This document shows, in pieces, positions 14,532-24,582 of a DNA stretch of 64,000 bases. Origin of the DNA: Acholoe squamosa (Eukaryota > Annelida > Polychaeta > Phyllodocida > Polynoidae); NCBI GenBank assembly GCA_949317995.1, contig OX439048.1:65787375-65851374 (forward strand), in the 5' to 3' direction. The stretch's first letter is position 1. Every line of letters begins with the position of its first letter. Made by a program: the position numbers and the translations under genes. The notes beneath the pieces are model-generated. The model ran no database searches, had not been told where the DNA came from, and saw nothing but the letters and a program-made list of their open reading frames with translations.

Positions 14532-17439
14532 GTCTTGGTCAATCTTTCTCACCCTTGTTTGTTTGATACAATAGACCAACCTACTGTAAACCTTTCTTCA
14601 CACTTGTGAACATAACTTACAAATAGATGTGTAAAGGGCCCCTAACTTACAAGATTAAAAAAACTTGATTGATTTTTGAATAAAAGAACTGCTTTGTTCA
14701 AATTGAAATGAGATATTAGACATAGGTTTGTCATTTGATAAACATTCAGTACCTGACCTACTTCTTACCTGACATGTTCACTTGGTAGTACCACTTTAGG
14801 TATATAGCCACGTATTGTGTTCTAATGGTGGAGACACTAGCTACAAAGCTGTTATTTACATAGTCCATCTTGTTGATAATCTCTCTATCTTTAGGTAGAG
14901 TAGACAAGTTACGAGGAAACACTGTGAATGCATGAACATATATGTTCTATTATTCCTTAAATGCGTATATCTCTGTCTCAACTCCATGCCTACTACACCA
15001 TTGGGTATTGGAAATCATATATCATATGTTCTAGAATGAGATTCTGCATCTTCATGTTGACACAGGTCATTACAACAATGTGTTACTTACCTCACAAACT
15101 TAGGACAGACCTGGGACTTACCAATACCTTGGTTCAGTACCAGGTAATCTGTTATTGTCTTTGATTCGAGGTGAGGGTTTGTTGAAATGTAATTGTTTTC
15201 ACTTTCTAAAGTCCTGAATTTGAGGGTCAGAGGGTGGCATAGATTATCTCACTGATGCGGCAGTTTTCTTTGTGACGTCGAATTGATGAAGAGAAACATG
15301 AAAAGTGCAATTTGGAACAGTCTGTGTGTAAATCATTGCATTTTGTTGTTGTGGTCTATTATTATACTCACCTCAGAATTACAGTTGCACTCAAATGCAC
15401 TAAGGTGATTTCTCTGGTTTTTAGTCTTGTCCTCCTGGTTGATAAAAAGTACACTCTGACATGCCAATCATTTTGACAATATCTTCCTGATGTACATAAA
15501 ACATTTCTCCTTTCCATCTTTAGGTCCTGTGGAGTTGATGTCATATTGTCAAAGAGTGAGGGATCCCAATAAGATTTGAAGGGGCCTATTCATACTATCT
15601 TGAAAAATGCATTCCTTGGGCAATTCTGACCATTTCTGGCCATTGGCAATGCCATTTGTGATTTACCTACCTTTACAGGTTTTAATTTGAGGATGGAAAG
15701 GTTGTTACCATCAGTGACACCAGTGTATACATACGGCATCCTTAAACAGTTAATGACACAATGTACGTCTTAAGGATGTGATTTGTGATAGCAGCTTGAT
15801 GGCTGATCCAGATTTACTGATAGAAACATTCTCCAACAGGACAGTGCAAATATGAAAATCCCATATTCTCTTAATGGTCCTGAACTCAATCATTGTTAAG
15901 AAAAATTGATAAATTACTTTATATTGGGAATTTGTATTGAGGGTTTAGGTTGAGGAAAATTGATGTATTCCTGTTCCTTGATTTCCTATCCAAGGATTTA
16001 CAATTTGTTCACTATTTCAATTTGACCATGACCTTCTTTGCACCATGAGGTATATTTAGCAGTCACTCTTTTGTCTTTTTATCCTTGTCTTATTTCATCT
16101 TACTTAATTGCATTTTGTATCTCGTCAATTGCTTCAAGTATGAAAGTATCCTCAGAAAAGAAAAGCAGAGACACAGAAAGTTAGAAGCAGTCAATTAATT
16201 TAATTGTAATCCTTGTCTTCTGCAAAGAAAGCAGCATCTTATCACCATGAGGCACTACATCCTTCCACAGCCAGGCATCGAACCTCTCATGGTTATTTTT
16301 ACATCATTTGCATCTGGTAGAATTGCTCTTGAAGTCTTTTGATGTTAGTTAATCCTTAATATCTGTTTAACACTCTTACTCTTGTATAGCTGGCAGCCAC
16401 TGATCATGTGGAAAGCACACAGCATATTAAGCTATGAGTTGTCAGCTTGTTTGGGGCCATGGATGTTATGTTATATATGTACATGGTGTATCAGATCAGC
16501 TAGCTGTGAAGTTATTGATGTATTATCACATGCCCAGAGCTGTAATTAGTTTAACTAGGAGGATGTTTCTCAACATGGGTATTCAACAAGAATTGGAACC
16601 CTTAAAGTTGGAGTAGGTGATCCAGAGTAATTTAGTATGACTGATTTGTATTATCAGCATTTAATGTACTAATTGCATAGAGTTTGGTACATCAGCCATA
16701 CCCCCGCAATCATTAGAGCCCACTTGATGCAGGGCTGTAATAGAATTACTGTAAGGGAATCCAATAACATTTGAAGAATAACATCTTGAAAAATGAGTAC
16801 CTAGGGTAAATCTGACCGTTGACAATGCCATTTGTGACAGCTACTTTCACTGGTTTTAATAACTTGAGGAAGGAAAAGTTGTTGCCATTAGTGACACCAG
16901 TGGCGGTAACATATTTTAAAGAATCAAGGACCTATGTGGGTCTTAAATGAGGTTTGTGGTAGCAGCTTAGTGCCGTGTAATGTATTGTTATCAGAGATTG
17001 TTAGATAGCATTGTTTGTTTCCCATATTGATGGCCCCTTATATCAGGAGGCTTTTAATTATAAACACAATGTGTCTGATATACTTACCAGGCGTGCAGGT
17101 AAATGATGAACTTTTCTCCTTTGTTTATGATAGAACTATTTACTTTCCTGATGATTGGTCAGGATTCATTGATAGACATCTACATTCTTTAAAATAGTCA
17201 TCACCTTAGTTATTGTTAAGAAAAATTGATGAATTACTTCATAATGGGAATTCGGGTTAAGGGTTTAAGTTGAAGAAAATTGATGTATTCCTGTTCCATG
17301 GTTTCCAATTCAAGGATTTACAATTTGTTCACTAATTCTGGAAGTGATACAATGTCTAGTTGCCACAGAGATGGTTCAAGTAACTTCATCCTATCTTCTG
17401 AGCTTCTGATTATATGTATTAGAGAATGCAGCTCAGGGG
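14532..17439 (+). repeat. Super-unit continuation beyond the satellite (diverged)
   Basis: This follows the last satellite copy without a break in homology but is several percent diverged from it. A copy lies at about 42230-45147. Past about 15490 it runs into sequence absent from the 2,641-bp unit, so the satellite is an amplified piece of a longer repeat. Two parts of this block resemble each other: about 15560-16010 and about 16755-17335 share stretches such as ATTGTTAAGAAAAATTGAT and TTGATGTATTCCTGTTCC, an old internal duplication. Small ORFs (16434-16616, 17015-17197, 17280-17534) carry no known motif and I do not regard them as genes. Confidence 0.85.
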
Positions 17440-18327
17440 TGCGCTATAAGACTTTAGGTTATCTTATCTGCTTCATTACAAGGTTTAATTATTATCAGCG
17501 CCTTATAGGGAAAGTAGCTCTGGTAGAGTACTAATGCACCTACTCAATAACCATAAGTCTGTATTACAGGTTACCATTTATTGAACATTCCATTTCCAGG
17601 TGACATCCAATCCTTATTTACATTGACTCCTGTTGAGGGTTATTGGTATTCATTTTAACCCTTCACATATATGTACAGTTATTCGCATGACTCCTGATAT
17701 GATTGTGGTTATGTGTGTGTGTGTGAGACCTCTGCTCGCGATCACCAAGGTTTAAGTAACAGCTTTATCTAACACTCGTAATCCTACATAGTGCTAGTGG
17801 TAATACATCTGGTGCACTCTCCTATTGGATTAACTCCGCGAGTATATCGCCCAGTTGCTGACCCTCTAGCTTTGTGTGTTTATCTTACTCCACTAATAAT
17901 ATCCTTCTTTATCGCCCTTTATATATATATATCTCTGTCCCTTTACTAGTTCACTATTCCCTTGGTAGGGACCCCCTATGTCTTTGATAATACTTTGGCC
18001 CAGTTTATTACCTTGGGCCGCTTATGTTGGTATTTTCATGTATATTATTATCTTAGCTGTAAGGGGCCTTCTGTTCTATCTTTTAGATAAGCTCCCTGGT
18101 CGGTCGGTGTAGGTGGGAGGGTGCATAGTATATCCTGTTTACATGATTCTTCCAATCTTTACCCATCTCTTTTTACCTTGCAGGTGTGGTTCTCCCCGGT
18201 CGTCTTCCATCTCTATGTTAACCCTTCATGGATCATGCTAACCCTTTATGGATTATAGTCTACACCTATGTACATTATTACTTCTGACACTCATTATTTA
18301 TCACAACTACTCTTATGTGCCCTTGCA
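17440..18327. mobile_element. 888-bp insertion with TG...CA ends and 6-bp target duplication; solo-LTR candidate
   Basis: CAGGGG occurs immediately before (17434-17439) and after (18328-18333). Paralogous super-unit copies at about 30660 and 38310 have a single CAGGGG followed directly by the downstream sequence, so they are empty sites. The inserted piece begins TGCGCTATAAG and ends CCCTTGCA, has no ORF of note, and contains a (TG)n run at 17712-17725 and an (AT)n tract near 17922. TG...CA termini with a short target duplication and no coding capacity fit a solo LTR. No internal domain is present to name the family. Confidence 0.65.
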
Positions 18328-18333
18328 CAGGGG

Positions 18334-20460
18334 AATGAGCACAAAATGTTATGTATACTTACCAGACATCGTTTTATGTGTCATATATGTAACCTGAATT
18401 TGTTTTAATTTCCAACAATGTTGAAACAACTGATACAATCTGACCTTGACTTTCTCTGCAGGCGCCCCTCTGCACAATGAGGTAAATTTACTTACCAGAC
18501 ATCATGTTATGTGGGGTATTGTACATCATGTGTGGAAGCAGCATCTGTGACATGTACTGGGAGTAGGGGTCTTAAAATCCCCTGCATTAAGCCCCCTTTT
18601 CGCAGATCTTGTCACATCTGATGTAGTATTATCATAACCTTTGACTGTTAGATAACATTCATATCAACTAAGGTAGAGTCATTGACGTTTCTGGCTGGTA
18701 TTTATGATATTCTCAGAGAGACAAATTTAGCTAACCTAGAGGTAGTGGCTTATTTTACTAGGCAGGTCTTACCCTGTGTAATACTTACTTACAGGAGTCA
18801 CCTGATTTGTGGGTTCTCTGGTTCATCTCTGTACCTCATCACATGGTAGTGTTGCTTGACGTAACTATTACAGCCCTTGAATGTCAATGTTGTTTGACAG
18901 TTCTGAACTGAGTTTATAATTGTACTTACTGGGGAAAACAGATACTAGCCAGGCAATTCTGGCAAGAACTTGGGTGAGGAAGGGTCAGTGAGTTTGATCT
19001 AGTTAGAGTCTTATTGTCCCTACCATGTAATAGGTAGGGACAAAACAAATCAGGGTAGTGTTAAAGAAGATTTCCTGTACCTAGGCCATGGTGAAGTTGG
19101 GTCTTTTTGTGTAAATGTTGCGGGTAGCCCCGCTATGGGGTTGGGATACCCACAGTCCAGCGCAGTGGTCTCTGATCAAAATGATCATCTTTCAGTTTTT
19201 TTTTTTCTGGTTGTGGCAATACTAGGTGTCCTGACCTAGGGCATGCTAATTGTCTTTGTGTGGGGTTTAGTGTAAATGAGACTGAACACAACTCAAATAT
19301 TAATCTTTTAGGGTGAAATAACTTTGGAAGAGTGATTGACAAATGGGGTTATTTACTTAGCATGGGCGCAAGTACAAGACAATTGAAACTTTGCCCAGCC
19401 CTTAGTACTGCTGCACTGACATATATTTCCTCTATAGGGCTAGGGATGAGGTCATGTAACCATTACTTCAAGATATCGGTCCAAGGATGCTAGTAGTCAG
19501 TGAGTAGGTGGATGGGAAACATTGTCAGTCCAGAACATTTGTGAGTGACATCAATCTAAATAGTTGTTGGTTTTGTGAATTATTTACAGTGGTTGAGTTG
19601 GCAGTGTGCCTGGAGGACATGGAGTGTATGAGTAGGGTCTTGGGGACAGTAGAAGGGGAGTTTCTCCGTTATTACTCAAAAGGGGTATTTTGAGTCTTTG
19701 TGTCAAGATTCAGATAAGGTTACCTACACAGTTACATCAAAGTCCATGTGGGGTAGGAAAGACATGGTTAATAGGGTTTAGACAACAGCTTAACCCTTGT
19801 GTTCTTTTTATGAGTGTTTACCACATGAGGGTGGAAAAGATGAGGAGGGAGTGCAAACATTTTGAAGGACTGTCAAAAGGCTTCCAGATAGTGGATACAG
19901 GTTACAAAGAGGTGTATTGTAGGGAAAGCTACAAGTCAATTCTGGATGAACATGCTAGGAAAAAGATGGATAAGATAGATTTTAAGAATAACCATCATAA
20001 CTTACTAGGGTTAATTAGCCCATTAGTAAAGTTGATGTACCTTCTCTAATTCTGTTGATCCTTTGCAAGGACTGATACTTAAGGGTTTCTAAGGGATTGA
20101 ATGTGTTTTGTCTATCATTCCCTATCTATTTGAAGCATGTTCGTTATTCTAATCCCACCACCCAAACAGCTTACTCTTACCCTCACCTAGGGGCCACATC
20201 CTGATCCTGTCTCCACTGGATTATTTACTTACCTTACTGACTCTAGACCTACTCACTGAATATGTTTAATCCCTTTGATACATCATATAGCCCTCTCAAA
20301 CCACTCGGAAAAATCAACAATTACCAGATCTGTTGTCAAGCAGTCATGCTCCTTATGATAAAATGTTTTATATTTAAAACCCTTTGCATAATGTTTTATC
20401 ACAAATACATTACAAGTAGATCAGGTTTTTGCAGATGTCTGTATGCCTAATAGGTTATGG
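18334..20460 (+). repeat. Distal part of the super-unit
   Basis: Homologous to about 46040-48170, 30670-33680 and 38320-41170. Relative to the longer copies this one lacks about 0.6 kb (the equivalent of 31265-31880) and a further stretch of about 0.2 kb near 18950. It includes the stretch at 19811-20040 from which the right-hand end of the satellite unit was drawn, and a T-run at about 19195. The ORFs at 19508-19693 and 19690-20049 have GTG and TTG first codons and no recognisable domain. No gene is supported. Confidence 0.8.
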
Positions 20461-21082
20461 AACAAGTGATCAATGGATAATTTATGACGCGTGTGTGTTA
20501 GCAAGGGATAATTACGTCTCACAGAGATACCCCATCATTAAAAAATATCTCTGATGTTTTTTTTTCTATAATGTCAACCTGATCATAAAACAGTGCATTT
20601 TCCTTCATTGTGAAATGTCATTCATTTAGATGATGTGGTGTGTTATTCATTTAGACAATATCTTCCTGATCTCAGCACAATGTACTTACCTACAGTGTTA
20701 TAAATAGACTCCATTCATGGTCCTTGTCATATGTGCTGAAACAGTGTCCACCATTGTCTGAGTGACATCAGGTTCTGAGTAATGAATTCACAGAGAGCTA
20801 CTAGCTATACCCGTCATCCTTCACTGGAATACTGAACTAAATTGTAGTGAAGCTGCCATCTACTGAGACTTACTCACTTTCAGTTGTCCATGAGTAAACA
20901 GAAATACAGAAATGCTTTCACAAACCTCTGGATTGTAGTAAAATGTATTTATTTGACTAAAAAAACTTCTAATTTTCAAACCAGACATATGTGACAGTTT
21001 CTCTGTAGAATATATCACTACTCCTGTATCTAGACATCCATAAAGTGACTGCCTTCCATCAAACCATACCGTATGACAGAGG

Positions 21083-21184
21083 ATGAAGGAGAAGATGTCA
21101 GCAGTTTACCTCTGCGAAGACTGCGACAGAACATTTAAGAAGAGGCATAAAAGGTGTGTAAGAGTGACGCAAGTAGAACGATAG
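21083..21184 (+). pseudogene. 33-codon ORF with half a C2H2 zinc finger
   Basis: An ATG ORF whose residues 9-22 read YLCEDCDRTFKKRH. This is the CxxC plus phenylalanine half of a classical C2H2 finger, with a single histidine where the second half should follow. An AAAAGGTGTGTAAGA stretch right after it could be a splice donor, so the ORF might be the 5' exon fragment of a captured zinc-finger gene. The paralogous copy at 54650-54739 has an in-frame 12-base deletion that removes part of the basic stretch and the histidine. There is no continuation with the second finger half nearby. Chance similarity cannot be excluded for so short a segment. Confidence 0.3.
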
Positions 21185-21599
21185 TGCAACGTAAGGAGGG
21201 TAGGTGGTGTCACCTAGCCCAAATTTTTTAATATTATAAATCTGATATATACCAATAAATCACTATCAAGCTTACAACGCTCTAACTCAGATGAAGTAGA
21301 AGTTAAAAATACTGCCTATTTCTAGTGAAACGTTAGAGTGACGTAATGATTAATTTGTGGTGAATAATGTAAAGTATAAAAAGCATATATATAACTGTGA
21401 TACTTTTTTGTAATACTTAATTAGGGGATTACCACGGTTATGTAACCTCTTATTTGATCTAATTAGGAGATTGTTGACCCCACCTTAAGGTCAGAGTCGG
21501 GTTTACTAATATTCAAAAGGGATGAGTGTGGAGATGATGTTGGATGAAAGAGGGTGAAGCAAGCAAGTGGTTGAAGTAAATGAGAATTTTTTTCTCAGT

Positions 21600-21830
21600 A
21601 TTTGCTCAGTACCACGGTTATGGCACATGGCGAAAAAAAGATGCGCCCGGACCAGGACTCGACCCGCCTAACTCCAACGGCTGAGCGCAATGTGCTAACC
21701 ACTAGACCACCGCGTCTCCCTCTACAGCGCCCGGCCTGACTCGCTTTGGTTTGAATGCTTCTGCATCTCGCGGTTATGGCAGCGGACAGCCCGCCGTTAT
21801 GCGAGCAGTAGCGACAAAGCTGGGGGGTCA
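21600..21830 (-). mobile_element. tRNA-derived SINE (tRNA-Glu-like head)
   Basis: Read on the minus strand, 21716-21643 folds like a tRNA. It contains an A-box-like TGGTCTAGTGGTTAGCA and a B-box-like GGTCGAGTCC at the right spacing, with sequence close to animal tRNA-Glu. It lacks a normal anticodon-loop context and its acceptor ends do not pair fully, so it is a SINE head rather than a functional tRNA. Flanking sequence carries a CGGTTATGGCA module on both sides. The second copy is at about 55151-55465. These are part of the duplicated block U, so the two copies are not independent insertions. Confidence 0.6.
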
Positions 21831-21925
21831 CAAACCAAACTGCTGGGGATTTTCACACTTTGAATGTATAGTAGTTATATGTGAGTGACCTAACCGGGCT
21901 TTGTATCATATCAAGACCTAGTTCT

Positions 21926-22020
21926 AGCCAACCACCTCTCGTCAGTCAGTGCATAGGAAGTTGGATTTGGGATCTGAGACTGCAGGTTCGGGCCCTGCCC
22001 TGGCCATGAAATTTCGTGGG
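21926..22020 (+). mobile_element. Possible second tRNA-derived SINE remnant
   Basis: A good RNA polymerase III B-box-like GGTTCGGGCCC lies at about 21985, followed by TGCCCTGGCCATGAA, which resembles the end of tRNA-derived SINE heads. The A-box expected some 50 bases upstream is only weakly represented. It is repeated at about 55561-55650 within the second block U. The assignment is tentative. Confidence 0.3.
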
Positions 22021-23044
22021 TTTTTACATGTAACATATGACATGTAGGGACATATAAGGTGTGCAGGTTATTCATGGATAATGGCACAGGGTGCCTGTTA
22101 TCCTTGGATAACCGCATCATGGTGTGCAATATCGACAGGTATGTGCATGGGAATATCCAGGAAAAGCACTCAGAATCCCAGAAATCATGAAATAACAATG
22201 GCTAACACCAAGCAGGCAGATAGGTATGCTCTCATACATCTCTGGATTGACAATGTCATGGATAATAACAACCTTCTAGTTCCATGCCTTTGAGGATCAT
22301 AAGATGACTTCACTTACCACAATGACTGGAGACCATACTCAGGTTTTGTTCAAGACAGATGTTTATGAAAGAAGATTTTTTACACCGTTCGAGATGACGT
22401 TATCTAGAATAGCTCAACATGCTTTAGTCAGAGATTTGAGTATCATAAGGTGACTTTGCCTACATTCCGGAACATAGCTAAAATCCAGAATGAGATACTG
22501 CATCTTCATAGGTCATTATAAGAATTTGTTACTTACCTTGCTAACTCTGGACACACCAAGGAATTATTGATGCTCTGGTTCAGTGGCAGGCAATGTGGTA
22601 TGGATGAGATTTTTGAGAATTTGAAAGGTTTCTGCATTGTAGAGTCAATTAATTATTTATTTCACAAACCACAGGGATATTCTTTTCTCAGGTCCATATA
22701 TAGAATAAATCCACCCTTCTATTATCAAACATGTGAGGGTAATAGGATGGCTTTCCTAATTACTCAGATGTGTTAACATTGTGAATTCCATCACAAATAA
22801 TAATTAATAGTTAATTAATAATAATGAATTTACATAATAAACCACACCTCTTTATACTAATAAAAGGGTATGTCTACTTACATATAACTGATAAATGTAT
22901 ACTTCAGTGAATTCTTTAAAGCGGCGTTGTTAAAACAAAATGTTCATAAAGACCTCAATTCATTAAAAGACTATTTACAGATGTTTTCTAAAGAGAAACC
23001 AATAGGAGTATCAATTTCAACTTGTCCTCTCAAAAAAAAAACGG

Positions 23045-23240
23045 TCTATTATACAAATAAGGTCAAGGTCACCTGTGACATCATAGGTCAAGGGGGCGTG
23101 GCCGATTATGCAAAGGAGGCCACGCCCCCTTGTGATGTCACAGGTCACATGACCAAATGGAGGCCTCTGATTGGCTGCAGGTCGAGTGAGTAATAAACAG
23201 TACTTAACTATAGTCCCGTTCCGATACATACTATACTACT
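23045..23240. promoter_or_regulatory. Promoter-like palindromic cluster: CRE-like, GC-box and CCAAT motifs
   Basis: The stretch 23071-23145 is an imperfect inverted repeat. The left arm has CCTGTGACATCA and AAGGGGGCGTGGC, and the right arm has their reverse complements. TGACATCA/TGATGTCA resemble cAMP-response elements, GGGGGCGTGG resembles a GC/KLF box, and TGATTGGCT about 25 bases further on is an inverted CCAAT box. AATAAA follows at about 23193. The same cluster is at 25304-25499, and at 56690-56935 with one arm module duplicated and an ATGCAAAT octamer. No transcript start can be assigned from sequence, and it could equally be a foldback element or part of an old LTR. Confidence 0.3.
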
Positions 23241-23524
23241 TTTCTCAACATGCTTTCTCAAGAAGATTAATTTTGAAGTCCTCAAAGTTGGAGTAGGTAG
23301 TTCTGACCATTCATGACTTACCTACCTTAACTGGTTTTATCTCACGATTCAGGCCCAACAGAGTGCCTTTTTGGTCATAGCCCCGTTCCATTATTGGGGT
23401 TTAACTGCACTCTGAGAATTATTTTTCCAAGACCATCTTGGTTACGAACCTGGACATGTTAATAAATGAGAGAAGTATACAACGTCACCCTCTCCATTCA
23501 TTTCCAGTTAAAACCGTTGAAGGC

Positions 23525-23595
23525 TCTATACGGAATCTATCCCGGCCGCTGTGGCAGGAGACAAGCTCGCTGTCCACTATACCAAGCTGACCGGT
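23525..23595 (-). mobile_element. tRNA-like SINE head
   Basis: On the minus strand the segment contains an A-box-like TTGGTATAGTGGACAG and, after a plausible anticodon arm, a degenerate B-box GGGATAGATTCC. The A-box resembles that of tRNA-Asp or Glu. Copies lie at 25784-25854 and 57219-57290 inside the duplicated 2.26-kb unit. The B-box departs from consensus, so a functional tRNA is unlikely. Confidence 0.4.
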
Positions 23596-23752
23596 GCTAG
23601 AAACCAATCTACATGAAGGATTTGAAAAAGTTGTCCGACATACCTGATGTTTACACACCTCATTAGCATAGAATCCAATGGTGGAAGGTGGAGTTATTAT
23701 TAACAGGGAAACGTCCTAAGATAACCTAGAGCAACATTTCATGCCTAATTTC

Positions 23753-23963
23753 TCCATTTTCTTATAAATAAATAAGAATCCAATGATTTTCCATAGCATT
23801 ACATGTCGGCACCCCCCCAGGCTGGCCACTCCTTGCTCGGCCTGTATCTGACCTAGTTCTTACATTCGGGCACCTCCCCGCTTCATCAACAAGACAGAAT
23901 GGCTGTGTGTGTTGGATTGCTATGGAAAATCAATGGATTCTTATTTATTTATAAGAAAATGGA
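23753..23963. repeat. Inverted repeat, arms of about 48 bp, spacer about 115 bp
   Basis: The left arm (23753-23800, TCCATTTTCTTATAAATAAA...) is matched almost perfectly in reverse complement by 23915-23963 (...TTTATTTATAAGAAAATGGA). The spacer is GC-richer. Copies at 26012-26222 and 57449-57649 keep the palindrome. It looks like a foldback or MITE-type element carried inside the 2.26-kb unit. Confidence 0.8.
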
Positions 23964-24220
23964 AACAAAATGTAGGTGAACACCAACTAGAGATCGTATA
24001 TTTGGCAGTGCTAGAAGTTTAGGACTTGAAATGCTTGGATTCTACCCGAAAAGTGTTTGGAAAGACAAGGATATGACGGGTGGAGTAACAACAATGGCTA
24101 CGGTGGCTTGGCAAACCGTGCGGATCGCATGCACTTACAAAATGTCTTCTCCTACATTAAATACAGGGTTATAAGGTAAGAAATTAATACATAATGGATG
24201 AATAGGTGCGATAAACGCAT

Positions 24221-24337
24221 TAATGCATGGATAACCTAGGACTCGGTGAGGTTTGCTGGAAATATTCACCCTCCCGCTGCACGGTCGGGCGAATATTTCC
24301 AGCAAACCTCACCTTGTCCTAGGTTATCCATACATTA
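24221..24337. repeat. Long hairpin: 47-bp arms, 23-bp loop
   Basis: The arm at 24221-24267 (TAATGCATGGATAACC...) pairs with 24291-24337 with three mismatches in 47 bases. The loop is CCCGCTGCACGG-rich. The same hairpin occurs at 26480-26596 and 57863-57979. It could be a MITE remnant or a source of a structured RNA. Confidence 0.85.
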
Positions 24338-24582
24338 ATAGCTTATTAACTTCTGGATCAAAAAGTTGTAACCATTTGTGACATCCTTTAACAGTCAATG
24401 GTACAATGTAGGTTTAAGGATAAAGACTATGTTCTGAAAGATATGGTTTCTTGAGGTCAGTTCATGTAGGTTATTCATGTGGTTTATGATAGCAGTTTGA
24501 TGCCCTGCCTTTTTTGTCAAAGGGATTGCTAGATATCATTGATTATTTGTCACATTCGTATTTGTCACATTCGTATTACCAG

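Larger units (their letters stand above)
20461..22323. repeat. Block U, proximal part (first copy)
   Basis: Diverged from the satellite family but partly built from it: about 20640-20870 matches satellite positions about 580-800 with many substitutions. The block recurs at 48170-48593 plus 54463-55956. It contains a half zinc-finger ORF, a tRNA-derived SINE in minus orientation and a second tRNA-like fragment, described separately. The rest, AT-rich sequence at 21190-21590, shows nothing I recognise. Confidence 0.75.
22324..24582 (+). repeat. 2,259-bp repeat, copy 1 of a tandem pair
   Basis: Starts at GACTGGAGACC and repeats from 24583 with a strict offset of 2,259 bp. A third, dispersed copy begins at 55957. 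At the tandem joint the upstream copy ends in ...TTACCAG fused to GACTGG, whereas the dispersed copy continues ...TTACCAGAAATTATTTGCGG, which marks the duplication breakpoint. A 15-bp ATTTGTCACATTCGT is doubled just before the joint (about 24545-24575) but single in the third copy. Early in the unit, about 22440-22700 is a diverged relative of satellite positions about 1800-2010. The unit carries three inverted repeats and a SINE head listed separately. The small ORFs in it (22567-22776, 22927-23193) show no domain. Confidence 0.9.

Noticed and set aside
19690..20049. 119-128-codon ORF with CGVGKTW, resembling a P-loop
   Set aside because: The GxxxxGK[S/T] pattern is not met, the first codon is TTG, and upstream frames are interrupted. 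Copies at 32917, 47395 and 53262 are duplicates and not independent support.
21643..21716. Functional tRNA-Glu gene
   Set aside because: Box A and B are present, but the arms do not pair as a complete tRNA and the sequence sits inside a repeated block. A SINE head fits better.
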